A stretch of 64,000 nucleotides of DNA from an uncultured Actinomycetes bacterium (GTDB taxonomy: Bacteria > Actinomycetota > Actinomycetes > Nanopelagicales > Nanopelagicaceae): contig CAILHY010000022.1 in the NCBI GenBank assembly GCA_903834145.1, positions 1 through 64,000 of the forward strand, written 5' to 3'. The position numbers and the translations under genes were made by a program. Positions 8,155 to 16,342 of the stretch are shown here, piece by piece. The notes under the pieces are model-generated. The model searched no databases, had not been told where the DNA came from, and was given only the letters and a program-made list of their open reading frames with translations. Position 1 is the stretch's first letter; every line of letters begins with the position of its first letter.

Positions 8155-8981
8155 GCCTTCAAGGAAAACGTATTTTCATCACTGGGGGATCGCGTGGAAT
8201 TGGATTAGCAATTGCGCTCAAAGCCGCTGCCGACGGCGCATCGATCGCAATTGCGGCCAAGACAGCTGATCCGAATCCGAAATTGCCAGGCACTATTTAC
8301 ACTGCTGCCAAAGAGATAGAGGCAGCAGGTGGAATAGCCCTTCCGATCCAATGTGATTTGCGAGATGAGAATCAGATTTCTGAAGCAGTTGCCCGTGCGG
8401 CTCAAGAATTTGGTGGCATAGATATCTTGATTAACAATGCGAGTGCTATTAATTTGACGCGCACGGAGGAGACACCAGCCAAGCGCTTTGACCTCATGTT
8501 TGACGTCAATGTTCGAGGAACATTTTTAACTTCACAGGCTGCGATTCCGCATCTTCGCGAATCCGCGACAGCGGGTAGAAATCCTCATATTTTGACACTT
8601 TCGCCGCCGCTGTCGATGAAACCTAAATGGTTTAAGAATCACGTCGCTTACACCATGGCAAAGTATGGAATGAGCATGTGCGTGCTTGGGATGTCGGAAG
8701 AATTTCGGCGAGATGGCATTGCTGTAAATGCACTCTGGCCACGTACCGCAATTGATACCGCAGCTTTAGCGATGATTCCGGGGGTTGATACGGCTGCCTG
8801 CCGCACCCCAGAAATCTTGGCAGATGCTGCTTATGCAATATTTCAACGAAAAGCCAAGGATTGCACAGGTAATTTCTTCGTCGATGATGAAGTTCTCGCA
8901 AGTGAAGGAATTAATGACCTCGATAAGTATTCCGTGGTACCCGGAACGAAGGACTTCCTGGTCGACTTCTTTCTCGACTAA
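8151..8981 (+). CDS. Short-chain dehydrogenase (HSDL2-like SDR)
   Basis: A 276-aa NAD(P)-dependent oxidoreductase. It has the cofactor motif GGSRGIGLAIA (TGxxxGIG type), INNAS for NNAG, a catalytic stretch with Ser (TLSPPLS) and YTMAKYGMS (YxxxK). The long insertion after the first strand (AKTADPNPKLPGTIYTAAKEIE) is characteristic of the hydroxysteroid-dehydrogenase-like 2 subgroup. Substrate cannot be read. The start overlaps the upstream gene by 4 nt. Confidence 0.85.
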   Translation: MSLQGKRIFITGGSRGIGLAIALKAAADGASIAIAAKTADPNPKLPGTIYTAAKEIEAAGGIALPIQCDLRDENQISEAVARAAQEFGGIDILINNASAINLTRTEETPAKRFDLMFDVNVRGTFLTSQAAIPHLRESATAGRNPHILTLSPPLSMKPKWFKNHVAYTMAKYGMSMCVLGMSEEFRRDGIAVNALWPRTAIDTAALAMIPGVDTAACRTPEILADAAYAIFQRKAKDCTGNFFVDDEVLASEGINDLDKYSVVPGTKDFLVDFFLD

Positions 8982-9011
8982 GATTTTGTTGCATCTCACC
9001 AAAGGGGAAAA

Positions 9012-10478
9012 ATGTCGAACCAATCTGTAAATCCTCGCACCGGCGAAAAATTCGGTCCGATCTTTATCTCCACTTCGCCTCAGGCGATCGACGAACTCGT
9101 CTCACAATCGGTAGCGGCATTTGCATCATGGTCGATGACCAGCCCGGCCGAGCGCGCGCGAATTCTCGAAGCGATGGCAGATGCCTTAGATGCACATACC
9201 GAAGCGCTTGTAGATATCGCCGATCTTGAAACTGGCCTTGGACGCATCAGACTCACCGGTGAAGTTGCGCGTACGACTTTTCAAGTACGTGCCTTCGCGA
9301 AAGCCCTTAAAGCGGATGAATTTGTTTGCGTAGAGAGTGATCCCGCCGTGGAAGGTGCTCCACCACAAGGGCATCCGTCTTTTCTGCGCACAGTGCGCGG
9401 TATTGGCCCCGTTGCTGTTTTCGGAGCAAGCAATTTCCCGTTCGCTTTTAGCACTCTCGGTGGCGACAGCGCATCGGCACTTGCTGCAGGTTGTTCTGTT
9501 GTTATCAAAGCTCATCCAGCCCATCCTCAGACCGCCCAACTTACTTTTGATATCGCCACGGAATCCTTGACACAGGCTGGTGCACCGTTGGGACTCATTG
9601 GCCTTGCTCACGGATATGAATGCGGCAGCGCACTTGTTACCGATCCGCGCATCAGCGCAGGTGCATTCACTGGATCGCGTGCTGGCGGGCGTGCTCTTTT
9701 TGATCTTGCTCAATCTCGCGAGTACCCCATCCCTTTCTACGGCGAGCTCGGAAGCGTTAATCCTGTCGTTGCTTTAGAGAGTGCACTTGGAGATCCGAAA
9801 GCATTTGCAGGTGCATATTTAGATTCTCTCCTCATGGGCAATGGTCAATTTTGCACAAATCCCAGCGTTCTTTTTGTGCCAGAGAATCCAGAATTTCTTA
9901 ACCAGCTACAAGAACAAATCGCTCAACGCGATCTCGCGCCGTTTTTGAGTCACGCGACTAAATCTTTGCATGATGCAAATCGCGAAGAACTGTTGGGATC
10001 AGTCGTTGCTTCCACTTATGTAGGTAAGCCTGCAGTGGGTGATGGTTTCTACACGTCGCCGCTTGCCGTCGTAATTCAAGCCAGTGATCTCGGAGATTCA
10101 CTCGAAAGTATCGGCGAAGAATGTTTTGGGCCAACAGGTGTCGTGATTGTCTACAAAGATATTCGCGAAGTTGTACGAATTCTTTCGGGCATGGAAGGCG
10201 CACTCGCTGGTTGCCTTTTCGCGCAATCGAGCGACGAAAATGCACCCCGCATTCTCAACTCGCTTGCCTCTATGTGCGGGCGAGTTGCTTTCAATGCATG
10301 GCCTACAGGTGTTGCCGTAACCGTTGGTCAGCATCACGGCGGTCCGTATCCTGCATCGACTTCCTCGTTACATACCTCCGTCGGAACACACGCCATCGTT
10401 CGCTTTTTACGCCCCGTAAGTTTCCAGGGAGTTCCTCGTGAACTCTATGATTCAATGACAAAAGAAAATGGGAGATAG
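9012..10478 (+). CDS. NADP-dependent aldehyde dehydrogenase, ketoglutaric-semialdehyde dehydrogenase type
   Basis: A 488-aa aldehyde dehydrogenase. It has the NAD(P)-binding region FGASNFPFAFSTLGGDSASALAAGC, the ELG motif carrying the general-base Glu, and the catalytic Cys in GNGQFCTNPS. The sequence style matches the subgroup containing 2,5-dioxovalerate (alpha-ketoglutaric semialdehyde) dehydrogenases. These end oxidative pentose, hexarate or hydroxyproline pathways by yielding 2-oxoglutarate. A strong AAAGGGG ribosome site precedes the ATG. The FAH-family neighbour 3 nt downstream fits a Weimberg-like route, since some 2-keto-3-deoxy-pentonate dehydratases are FAH proteins (inference). 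Confidence 0.82.
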   Translation: MSNQSVNPRTGEKFGPIFISTSPQAIDELVSQSVAAFASWSMTSPAERARILEAMADALDAHTEALVDIADLETGLGRIRLTGEVARTTFQVRAFAKALKADEFVCVESDPAVEGAPPQGHPSFLRTVRGIGPVAVFGASNFPFAFSTLGGDSASALAAGCSVVIKAHPAHPQTAQLTFDIATESLTQAGAPLGLIGLAHGYECGSALVTDPRISAGAFTGSRAGGRALFDLAQSREYPIPFYGELGSVNPVVALESALGDPKAFAGAYLDSLLMGNGQFCTNPSVLFVPENPEFLNQLQEQIAQRDLAPFLSHATKSLHDANREELLGSVVASTYVGKPAVGDGFYTSPLAVVIQASDLGDSLESIGEECFGPTGVVIVYKDIREVVRILSGMEGALAGCLFAQSSDENAPRILNSLASMCGRVAFNAWPTGVAVTVGQHHGGPYPASTSSLHTSVGTHAIVRFLRPVSFQGVPRELYDSMTKENGR

Positions 10479-10480
10479 CA

Positions 10481-11326
10481 ATGAAACTTGCACGCCTGGG
10501 CGTATTTGGCCAAGAGAGAGCAGCTGTCGTCGTTAGTGATACAGAAGCGGTTTTTGTTGATGATGTTGTGGGGGATTGGGATAGAACTTCGCTAGAGGCA
10601 GGTGCGATGCAAAAAGTTGCCGCTCTAGACCTTTCGGCTCGTCCTCATGTTTTGCTAGCTGATTATCGTTTGGGTTCACCCGTAGCAAGGCCAACAAAAG
10701 TTATTTGCGTGGGACTCAACTACGCCCAACACGCAATTGAAACTGGGGCAACTCCACCACCGGAGCCCGTAATCTTCATGAAAGCTCCGGATACTGTTGT
10801 TGGAGGTTTCGATGACATCGTTGTCCCACCTGGATCCAACAAGACAGATTATGAAGTGGAAATTTGCGTAGTTATTGGCAAAAACGCACTTTATTTGAAA
10901 TCGCCAAACGAAGCGCGTGATCACATTCTGGGGTACACGATTTCTCAAGATGTTTCCGAGCGCCATTGGCAGACCGAACGCAGCGGACAATGGGTTAAAG
11001 GCAAGTCATTCCCATCCTTTAATCCCATGGGTCCATGGATTGTCACCGAGGATTCTCTCAATCCGAATGACATTCGTTTGTGGTGCACGGTAGATGGTGA
11101 GATGCGTCAGGACTCACGAACGAGCGATCTTATTTTCGGAATTGATCACTGTGTCTGGTACATCAGCCAATTTATGGAGCTCAAAGCAGGCGATGTAATT
11201 AATACCGGCACGCCACAGGGTGTCGGAATGGGATTCAAGCCAGAGAAATTTATTCACGGGGGAGAAATCATTGAAACGGGCATTGAAGGAATTGGAACGA
11301 TTAAATCGAAAGTGGTGAACGCTTAA
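10481..11326 (+). CDS. Fumarylacetoacetate-hydrolase-family protein (candidate 2-keto-3-deoxy-acid lyase/dehydratase)
   Basis: A 281-aa protein with the FAH core from about residue 70: ICVGLNYAQHAIETG, PVIFMKAPDT, the metal-binding DYEVEICVVIGK (two acidic residues) and GYTISQDVSERHWQ, then GKSFPSFNPMGPWIV and NTGTPQGVGMG. Family members bind Mg2+ and cleave or dehydrate 2-oxo acids. Next to a ketoglutaric-semialdehyde-type dehydrogenase, a 2-keto-3-deoxy sugar-acid dehydratase role is reasonable but unproven. Its TAA interlocks by 4 nt with the convergent enolase-like gene. Confidence 0.82.
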   Translation: MKLARLGVFGQERAAVVVSDTEAVFVDDVVGDWDRTSLEAGAMQKVAALDLSARPHVLLADYRLGSPVARPTKVICVGLNYAQHAIETGATPPPEPVIFMKAPDTVVGGFDDIVVPPGSNKTDYEVEICVVIGKNALYLKSPNEARDHILGYTISQDVSERHWQTERSGQWVKGKSFPSFNPMGPWIVTEDSLNPNDIRLWCTVDGEMRQDSRTSDLIFGIDHCVWYISQFMELKAGDVINTGTPQGVGMGFKPEKFIHGGEIIETGIEGIGTIKSKVVNA

Positions 11327-12597
11327 AAAGGTTTGCTGAAAACACTTTCTTCGGTTGCTTCAATTTCTAGGAGGCGGTTCCATTTCGCCGTTCGCTCAGA
11401 TCCATGAGTAGAGCCAACTTTAATCTGCCCTGCATTCCAACCCACTGCCAGGTCGGAAAGCCAGCTATCTTCACTCTCGCCAGAGCGAGCTGAAACAACT
11501 GTTGTAAATCCCGCAGCTTTGGCTTGCAGTAAGACCTCATGAGTTTTGGAGACCAATCCATTTTGGTTGGGCTTGATGAGTATTGAGTTTGCCGATTTCT
11601 CATGAACCCCTTTTGCCAAACGCGTGGCTTGGGTCGTGAAAAGATCATCACCCAGGACCTGGACGGGACGGTGTAATCCTTGGGAAAATTGCGCCCACTG
11701 GTTCCAGTCGTCTTCTGCGAATGGATCTTCTATAGAGAGGATCGGATGATTGTTGAGTAGTGAATGAATTTGGTCGCGCCATTGATCTCCAGAAAATACT
11801 TTGCCCGTACTTCGGGATATGTAATTTCCTTGATCAAAGAATTGAGTTGCAGCGACATCTAAAGCAAGGCCCACCTCAGAAGTGAGTGAAAGTCCCACAT
11901 CAGTGATGCAGTCAGTGACGAAAGCACATGCTTCATCGGTTGAAGAAAAAGGAATCCCTAAGCCACCTTCATCGGCTACTAGGTTGGTAATAAATCCACG
12001 TGCCGCTCCGGCTTGAGAGGCGCGTTCACGGATGGCGCTAATCCAAGAAAGTGCCTCGGCGATAGTTTGCGCCCCGTGTGCGATAACCAGAACATCTTGT
12101 ATATCCAGTGCTCCCTTAGCGTGCGCGCCACCCGAGAGAATATTTACCATGGGCATCGGGATGGTAAGTGCACCTGTAGGCTGAAAGAGTCGAGCAAGAG
12201 TCACTTGCTGTGCGTGCGCTTGGGCTATTGCACAGACCAACGAGATCGCTAAGGTCGCGTTTGCTCCCAAAATTTCATGACGCGTGCTCTCATCCAGCTT
12301 TGCAAGAGTTGTATCTACTGTCAACAGATCCGGTTGGCAACCTATGAGTTTTGGCGCGATGATGTTGTTGATATTAGCCACTGCCAAATAAACGCTTGAT
12401 CCGCCAAAGTATTTTTCACTAAATGGGCTACCCGCATCTCGAAGTTCTTGTGCTTCATGGCGACCTGTCGAAGCACCAGAAGGCACAGTTGCTTTATGCA
12501 CACTTCCATCACTCAGGGTCATTCGTGCGCAGACAGTAGGGCGACCTCGTGAATCTAAAACTTGGATTCCCATCAGGGAATGGATTCTCAGGCTCAT
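11323..12597 (-). CDS. Enolase paralogue with altered active-site residues
   Basis: A 424-aa enolase-fold protein aligned through its whole length. Retained: SGAST loop, His in GGAHAK, Glu in DEGG, metal ligands ALDVAA, SIEDP and GDDLF, Lys in IKPNQ, and Lys in GQIKVG. Changed relative to E. coli enolase: DIQEF is DIQDV (E167 to D), SHRSGETED is SARSGESED (H369 to A), and KFNQIG is KPNQNG. These residues surround the 2-phosphoglycerate hydroxyl and phosphate, so a different substrate is likely. It overlaps the upstream kinase gene by 4 nt and ends the minus-strand operon. A genome of this type should carry its housekeeping enolase elsewhere. It could also be a diverged true enolase. Confidence 0.8.
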   Translation of the reverse strand: MSLRIHSLMGIQVLDSRGRPTVCARMTLSDGSVHKATVPSGASTGRHEAQELRDAGSPFSEKYFGGSSVYLAVANINNIIAPKLIGCQPDLLTVDTTLAKLDESTRHEILGANATLAISLVCAIAQAHAQQVTLARLFQPTGALTIPMPMVNILSGGAHAKGALDIQDVLVIAHGAQTIAEALSWISAIRERASQAGAARGFITNLVADEGGLGIPFSSTDEACAFVTDCITDVGLSLTSEVGLALDVAATQFFDQGNYISRSTGKVFSGDQWRDQIHSLLNNHPILSIEDPFAEDDWNQWAQFSQGLHRPVQVLGDDLFTTQATRLAKGVHEKSANSILIKPNQNGLVSKTHEVLLQAKAAGFTTVVSARSGESEDSWLSDLAVGWNAGQIKVGSTHGSERTAKWNRLLEIEATEESVFSKPF

Positions 12598-13580
12598 AAC
12601 TCTGAGAATACTTCAGCCATGGATGCAGGAGTGTCACTCTGAAGCAATCCAAGACACGTGTTGCGAAGATTTAGTCGCCCATCTTCACTTAAGTAAGAAA
12701 CTCGGGAAACTCCATCAACCCGGGCAAGTGCGATCGCCGCGACATGCCATGACAAAGTTGGTGATGGAGATGTAAATGCCTGTTGGTACTGAGAAAGAAA
12801 GAGCATGGCAGAACGAGAAATTTTGCCCTGCGCAGTGGGACTTTGTGAATACTCAAATTTTGCCAATAGATGACCAAGGAAAAATGCTAGATCAAATACC
12901 GGGTTACCTGCGTGGGCGACCTCGAAGTCAAGAATTATCGGCGTTCCATTTTCTTCAACAAGAATATTCTTCGGTGAGTAGTCCCCGTGGACCAAAGAAG
13001 ATTTATCTCCTTCTAATTCTGCAATGAGATTGGCGATTCGAGAGCCTATTTCCGGGTTGGCGTGAGCAATGGCCCTATAGAAAGGTGAAATTCTCAATTG
13101 GTCGAAGAGTTCGTCCTCGTTGAAGTGCTGGAGGATTTCATCGCGCTGGACAGTTTTCTGATGCCATAGGCCAAGTATTCGACCGATCTCGCCGGCAACT
13201 TCGGGTTGTATTTTCCCGGCCAGTAAATCTTCCTTCCAATTTGTGACATTTCGTGGCGCGCGCTCAAGGACCAGGGTAAAACGTTCTGGGTCAGAGTCGA
13301 TGAGTTGTGGGACGTTGCGTGGTGTTATGCCTTGAAAGATCTTCAAGGCATCCGCCTCAACAATTGCCCTTCGTTGATCGGCTTTCCAGATCCCGGGAAC
13401 ATTAAGTTCAGGAAGTGCTTGTTTGAGAACTAAATCGCGACCTTCCCCTGACATGGCAAGTACCACGTTGGATACGCCACCCGTTAATATTTCGACCGTA
13501 ATTTCCGATGACGAGGAAAAGAGCCCACGCGATACCGCGTACTCAAGAACACTTTCTTTGTTAAGCAATTGCACCTGCAT
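12594..13580 (-). CDS. APH-fold small-molecule kinase (aminoglycoside-phosphotransferase / methylthioribose-kinase-like)
   Basis: A 328-aa kinase-like protein. It has a Gly-rich loop LTGGVSNVVLAM near residue 32, an LVLKQ lysine, the Brenner catalytic motif LVHGDYSPKNIL (HGDxxxxN, about residues 196-207) and the metal-binding ILDFEVAHAGNP. The DFEvAhaGnPvfDLAf spacing resembles 5-methylthioribose kinase and related sugar or homoserine kinases more than antibiotic-resistance enzymes. It lies between an SDR and an enolase paralogue. The context therefore suggests it phosphorylates the compound that the enolase-like protein then dehydrates (inference). Confidence 0.78.
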   Translation of the reverse strand: MQVQLLNKESVLEYAVSRGLFSSSSEITVEILTGGVSNVVLAMSGEGRDLVLKQALPELNVPGIWKADQRRAIVEADALKIFQGITPRNVPQLIDSDPERFTLVLERAPRNVTNWKEDLLAGKIQPEVAGEIGRILGLWHQKTVQRDEILQHFNEDELFDQLRISPFYRAIAHANPEIGSRIANLIAELEGDKSSLVHGDYSPKNILVEENGTPIILDFEVAHAGNPVFDLAFFLGHLLAKFEYSQSPTAQGKISRSAMLFLSQYQQAFTSPSPTLSWHVAAIALARVDGVSRVSYLSEDGRLNLRNTCLGLLQSDTPASMAEVFSEL

Positions 13581-13583
13581 AGG

Positions 13584-14270
13584 TTAGGGCAGGTATGTAA
13601 TTGAATGTGCGTTGTCGATGAGAATACTTTGGCCCGAGATCGCTGTATTCATTTCGGAACCAAGCATGTAGACGCCATTTGCGACGTCTTGCGGGTTGAC
13701 TAATCTACCAAGTGGAGTGAATTCCACGAGGTGCGCAAATTGATCAGGCGCTAATGTGTTTCTGGCCATAGGGGTTTCGACAACACCTGGCAGTACGCCA
13801 TTGACAAGGATTCCATGAGATCTTCCAAGATCAACAGCGAGTGATCGTACAAGCCCACCGACTGCTGCTTTCGAAATCGTATAAGCCAATTTTTCTTTGC
13901 GAGTGAAAATTTCCGCAAGAGAACTAATGATCACGATATGACCATTACGGGCAATTGCATGTTCCTTTAAGAGAAATTTTACTTTTTTGACAATGAAACC
14001 AACATTTGCATCAAAAAGCGAGGTGAGTGCGTCATCGCTGGTAGTTTGGATGGATCCATTCATGTTTATACCTTGGGCGAATATGACCGTATTGAAGTTA
14101 GCACCTTCAAAGGGAGAGGCGCTGGCAAAGGGCAGGACTATTTCATTGGGTAGCCCAGTTTCAACTCTGACAACGGGGACAACTTCCCACCCAAGATTGA
14201 GGTAGATCTCCGATATTGCACTTCCTAGTGCGCCTGTTGCTCCAAAGAGCAAAACGCGTTTGTGGGCCAT
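13584..14270 (-). CDS. Short-chain dehydrogenase/reductase
   Basis: A 228-aa SDR with cofactor motif FGATGALGSAISEIY at the N-terminus, catalytic Ser in IVIISSLAE, and YTISKAAVGGLV (YxxxK). It then has the usual VNGVLPGVVETPMA loop. The start ATG follows the U32-like gene's stop after two bases, and the kinase gene starts 3 nt beyond its stop, so it is the second gene of the operon. It would interconvert an alcohol and carbonyl in the same pathway; the substrate is not identifiable. Confidence 0.82.
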   Translation of the reverse strand: MAHKRVLLFGATGALGSAISEIYLNLGWEVVPVVRVETGLPNEIVLPFASASPFEGANFNTVIFAQGINMNGSIQTTSDDALTSLFDANVGFIVKKVKFLLKEHAIARNGHIVIISSLAEIFTRKEKLAYTISKAAVGGLVRSLAVDLGRSHGILVNGVLPGVVETPMARNTLAPDQFAHLVEFTPLGRLVNPQDVANGVYMLGSEMNTAISGQSILIDNAHSITYLP

Positions 14271-14272
14271 AG

Positions 14273-15202
14273 TTATCTGCTTTCGTATCCATATCGCGTG
14301 AGCATTGAGTGTCCGATAGAGGCGCGCCTTACGCGTTCGCGTGCCGTTGATTCAATAACCCCCTGAATGTGTCCACCTGCTGGGTATAAACCAGGGGAGT
14401 TCCTAATAGTAAATTTGAGATAAACCGGCGCAGCTACTCGCACGAGATCAGGCACTTCGTAATGGCGAACAACTCCACCAAAATCATCGGGTCCCTCGAC
14501 ATAAACATCGACGGGAACATCTACTTGAGCGCGTATAGCAGCGATCTGTTGCAAAGAAAGGTCTGTTGCCAAATTCAATGTGGATGCTCCGAGATCAACG
14601 AGAGTTTGGGCGGTGGCGGCGTTGGTGCAGGGGAGTGCAACAGAAGTTTTAAGAATAAAATCGCTGGGCAAGTCGCCTCGTTTTTTAGCCTCACCCAGGA
14701 CCTTTAATAAACCTAGATCCCCGACAAGTACCGATCTAATGCCAAGAGATGCACCATGAATGACATCTTCTACGGCATATCGAACCTGATCGCTCCCACG
14801 CAGGGTAGGTGATGCGACGCCGCCGGCCGAGGAGAGAGGCTGCTTACCGATATCCCATGATGCCCGGGGTCCTACAAAAAGGCAGACTTCAAGGTTGTTC
14901 GCTTTTCCTAGTGCAACCATTTCAAGAATCTCGTCATCCGTTTGCATCATGATGCCTGAACCTTGAGAGATGCGATGGAAGGGGAGCGAGCGTTTCTTAG
15001 CCTCATCAAGTACTACTTTGAAAGCGGCAGGACCTTCGACGGATGGAATTTCAATTTTCCAACGAGCCCCATCAGGAAACCGCTTTGCGGATTCGGGTAA
15101 GCCATCTGCATCGTGAAATTGGATATTTTGCGCGTTCAAAAGTTCGATCGATTTCGACATCGGTCCTTTGGGGTCCCGACTTGATGGCCACTCTCTATTC
15201 AT
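14273..15202 (-). CDS. Peptidase-U32-like TIM-barrel protein, function unknown
   Basis: A 309-aa protein. The second half has the U32-family pattern: LVGDLGLLKVLGE, then ILKTSVAL, CTNAATAQTLVDLGASTLNLATDLSLQQI, and VDVYVEGPDDFGG. The Cys cluster of the RNA- and ubiquinone-hydroxylating U32 proteins (RlhA, TrhP, UbiU/V) is not visible, so those roles are unlikely. The ATG at 15202 has an AAAGGAGTG site; an internal ATG at 15160 is an alternative. It is the first gene of the four-gene minus-strand operon, and is divergent from an SDR at 15359. A small-molecule lyase or aldolase-like role is conceivable but not shown. Confidence 0.7.
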   Translation of the reverse strand: MNREWPSSRDPKGPMSKSIELLNAQNIQFHDADGLPESAKRFPDGARWKIEIPSVEGPAAFKVVLDEAKKRSLPFHRISQGSGIMMQTDDEILEMVALGKANNLEVCLFVGPRASWDIGKQPLSSAGGVASPTLRGSDQVRYAVEDVIHGASLGIRSVLVGDLGLLKVLGEAKKRGDLPSDFILKTSVALPCTNAATAQTLVDLGASTLNLATDLSLQQIAAIRAQVDVPVDVYVEGPDDFGGVVRHYEVPDLVRVAAPVYLKFTIRNSPGLYPAGGHIQGVIESTARERVRRASIGHSMLTRYGYESR

Positions 15203-15358
15203 TCTTTTACACTCCTTTAAATAAGGTCGAAATGAGTGAACTCTCCAAGGCAAGGTTGCCACAGCCTTGAGTAGAAATGGAAGCCTTCACGCAATGGCAA
15301 CCCTCACATTAGAATGGTGAGATCGTGCCCGAGCCGGCTTCCTGGGAAATGGAGTTTC

Positions 15359-16114
15359 ATGAGCGACAAGAGTTCTTTTCATGGTCAAGTTGTGATGGTT
15401 GTAGGGGCAGGCAACGGCATTGGGCGCGCGACTATCGGTCTACTCAAGGGGCGAGGTGCGCGAGTTATTGCCCTTGATATGAACTCCGAGGCGCTTTCAG
15501 CCCTGCAAAATGAATTTTCTTTAGGTGTGGATCAAGTAAAGGTGTTGGATGTTTCCGATGAAGCGGCCATCGTTAAAACGATCGCTGAAATCAACAATGC
15601 CGAGGGGCGCATCGATGCGCTGGTTAATTCAGCAGGCATGACTGGACCAACGAATAGACCAATCAATACGATCTCCTGGGTCGAATTTGAAAAAACATTA
15701 CGAGTAAATCTTTTCGGAGCTATTTGGCTCACTCAGAATGTGATTCCGATTATGCAAAAACAAAAATATGGCCGCATCGTTCATGTTTCCTCGATCGCAG
15801 GTAAAGAAGGCAATCCTGGAATGGCGCCGTACAACACATCCAAGGCAGGAATGATCGGATTCATTAAGGGGGTAGCAAAAGAAGTTGCTCCCGAGGGAAT
15901 AACGATCAATGCCGTTGCCCCAGCTGTGATTCGGACACCTATGAACGCAGACACAAGCGATGAAACGCTGAAATATATGATTGCAAGAATTCCCATGGGG
16001 CGCGTAGGCGAGGCCGAGGAAGTTGCAGAAACTATTTGTTTTGCTGCCTCTAAGGCATGCTCATTTACGACTGGATTTACTTTCGACACCTCCGGAGGCA
16101 GGGCTACTTACTAG
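15359..16114 (+). CDS. 3-oxoacyl-ACP-reductase-like SDR
   Basis: A 251-aa classical SDR. It has VVGAGNGIGRATIGLL (TGxxxGIG variant), VNSAGMTG (NNAG), VHVSSIAGKEG with the catalytic Ser, YNTSKAGMIGF (YxxxK), and the C-terminal TGFTFDTSGGRATY. This is closest in style to FabG-type or sugar-alcohol dehydrogenases. The ATG at 15359 has a GGGAAATGGAG site. It is divergent from the U32-like operon across 156 bp, so a shared regulator is plausible. The SAM riboswitch lies after its stop. Confidence 0.85.
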   Translation: MSDKSSFHGQVVMVVGAGNGIGRATIGLLKGRGARVIALDMNSEALSALQNEFSLGVDQVKVLDVSDEAAIVKTIAEINNAEGRIDALVNSAGMTGPTNRPINTISWVEFEKTLRVNLFGAIWLTQNVIPIMQKQKYGRIVHVSSIAGKEGNPGMAPYNTSKAGMIGFIKGVAKEVAPEGITINAVAPAVIRTPMNADTSDETLKYMIARIPMGRVGEAEEVAETICFAASKACSFTTGFTFDTSGGRATY

Positions 16115-16130
16115 ATGCTCTCTGATAGTT

Positions 16131-16193
16131 GCGAACGATTTGCAGATTTTTGAGCGCAACTTCAAAGAATGCAGATCTTTTGCTATCGTTCGC
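16131..16193. repeat. 9-bp inverted repeat flanking the riboswitch promoter
   Basis: GCGAACGAT at 16131-16139 and ATCGTTCGC at 16185-16193 are perfect 9-nt inverted repeats 45 nt apart. The right arm overlaps the -10 box of the riboswitch transcript. It could be a spaced operator or coincidence. Confidence 0.4.
16184..16189 (+). promoter_or_regulatory. Candidate -10 box (TATCGT) for the SAM riboswitch transcript
   Basis: TATCGT ends 7 nt before the GGTC that opens riboswitch helix P1 at 16197, so the predicted transcript would start almost exactly at the aptamer's first helix. Confidence 0.5.
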
Positions 16194-16196
16194 GCA

Positions 16197-16309
16197 GGTC
16201 ATGAGTATCAGCGTTAAGCCTCAGCTAGCTGATCAGCAACCCTCCATCGCGGTGGGGTGCTCTGGGTGAAGACCCGGTCGGAAGCACAGTGCTCCGACAA
16301 GCGCAGATC
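16197..16309 (+). ncRNA. SAM-IV riboswitch
   Basis: The 113-nt element starts GGTCATGAGTATCAGCG and ends CAAGCGCAGATC; GGTC and GATC close helix P1. Internally it has GCAACCCTCC, GCGGTGGGGTGCT and GGGTGAAGACCCGG, which match the actinobacterial SAM-IV consensus as I recall it from the mycobacterial RNA. A further hairpin (GGAAGCAC/GTGCTCC) fits the 3' part. It lies 33 nt upstream of a substrate-binding-protein gene. S-adenosylmethionine binding would normally shut the gene off. No clear terminator follows, so control may act on translation. Confidence 0.88.
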
Positions 16310-16342
16310 TCTTAAGGGGATTACGAAAGGTATTCAAATTCT

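Noticed and set aside
11323-12597. Simple annotation as housekeeping enolase
   Set aside because: Key active-site residues differ and the operon partners are a kinase, an SDR and a U32-like protein, so the plain label eno is not supported.
12594-13580. Aminoglycoside-resistance phosphotransferase
   Set aside because: The fold is shared, but the operon context is metabolic and the DFEvAhaGnP motif is closer to sugar-type kinases.
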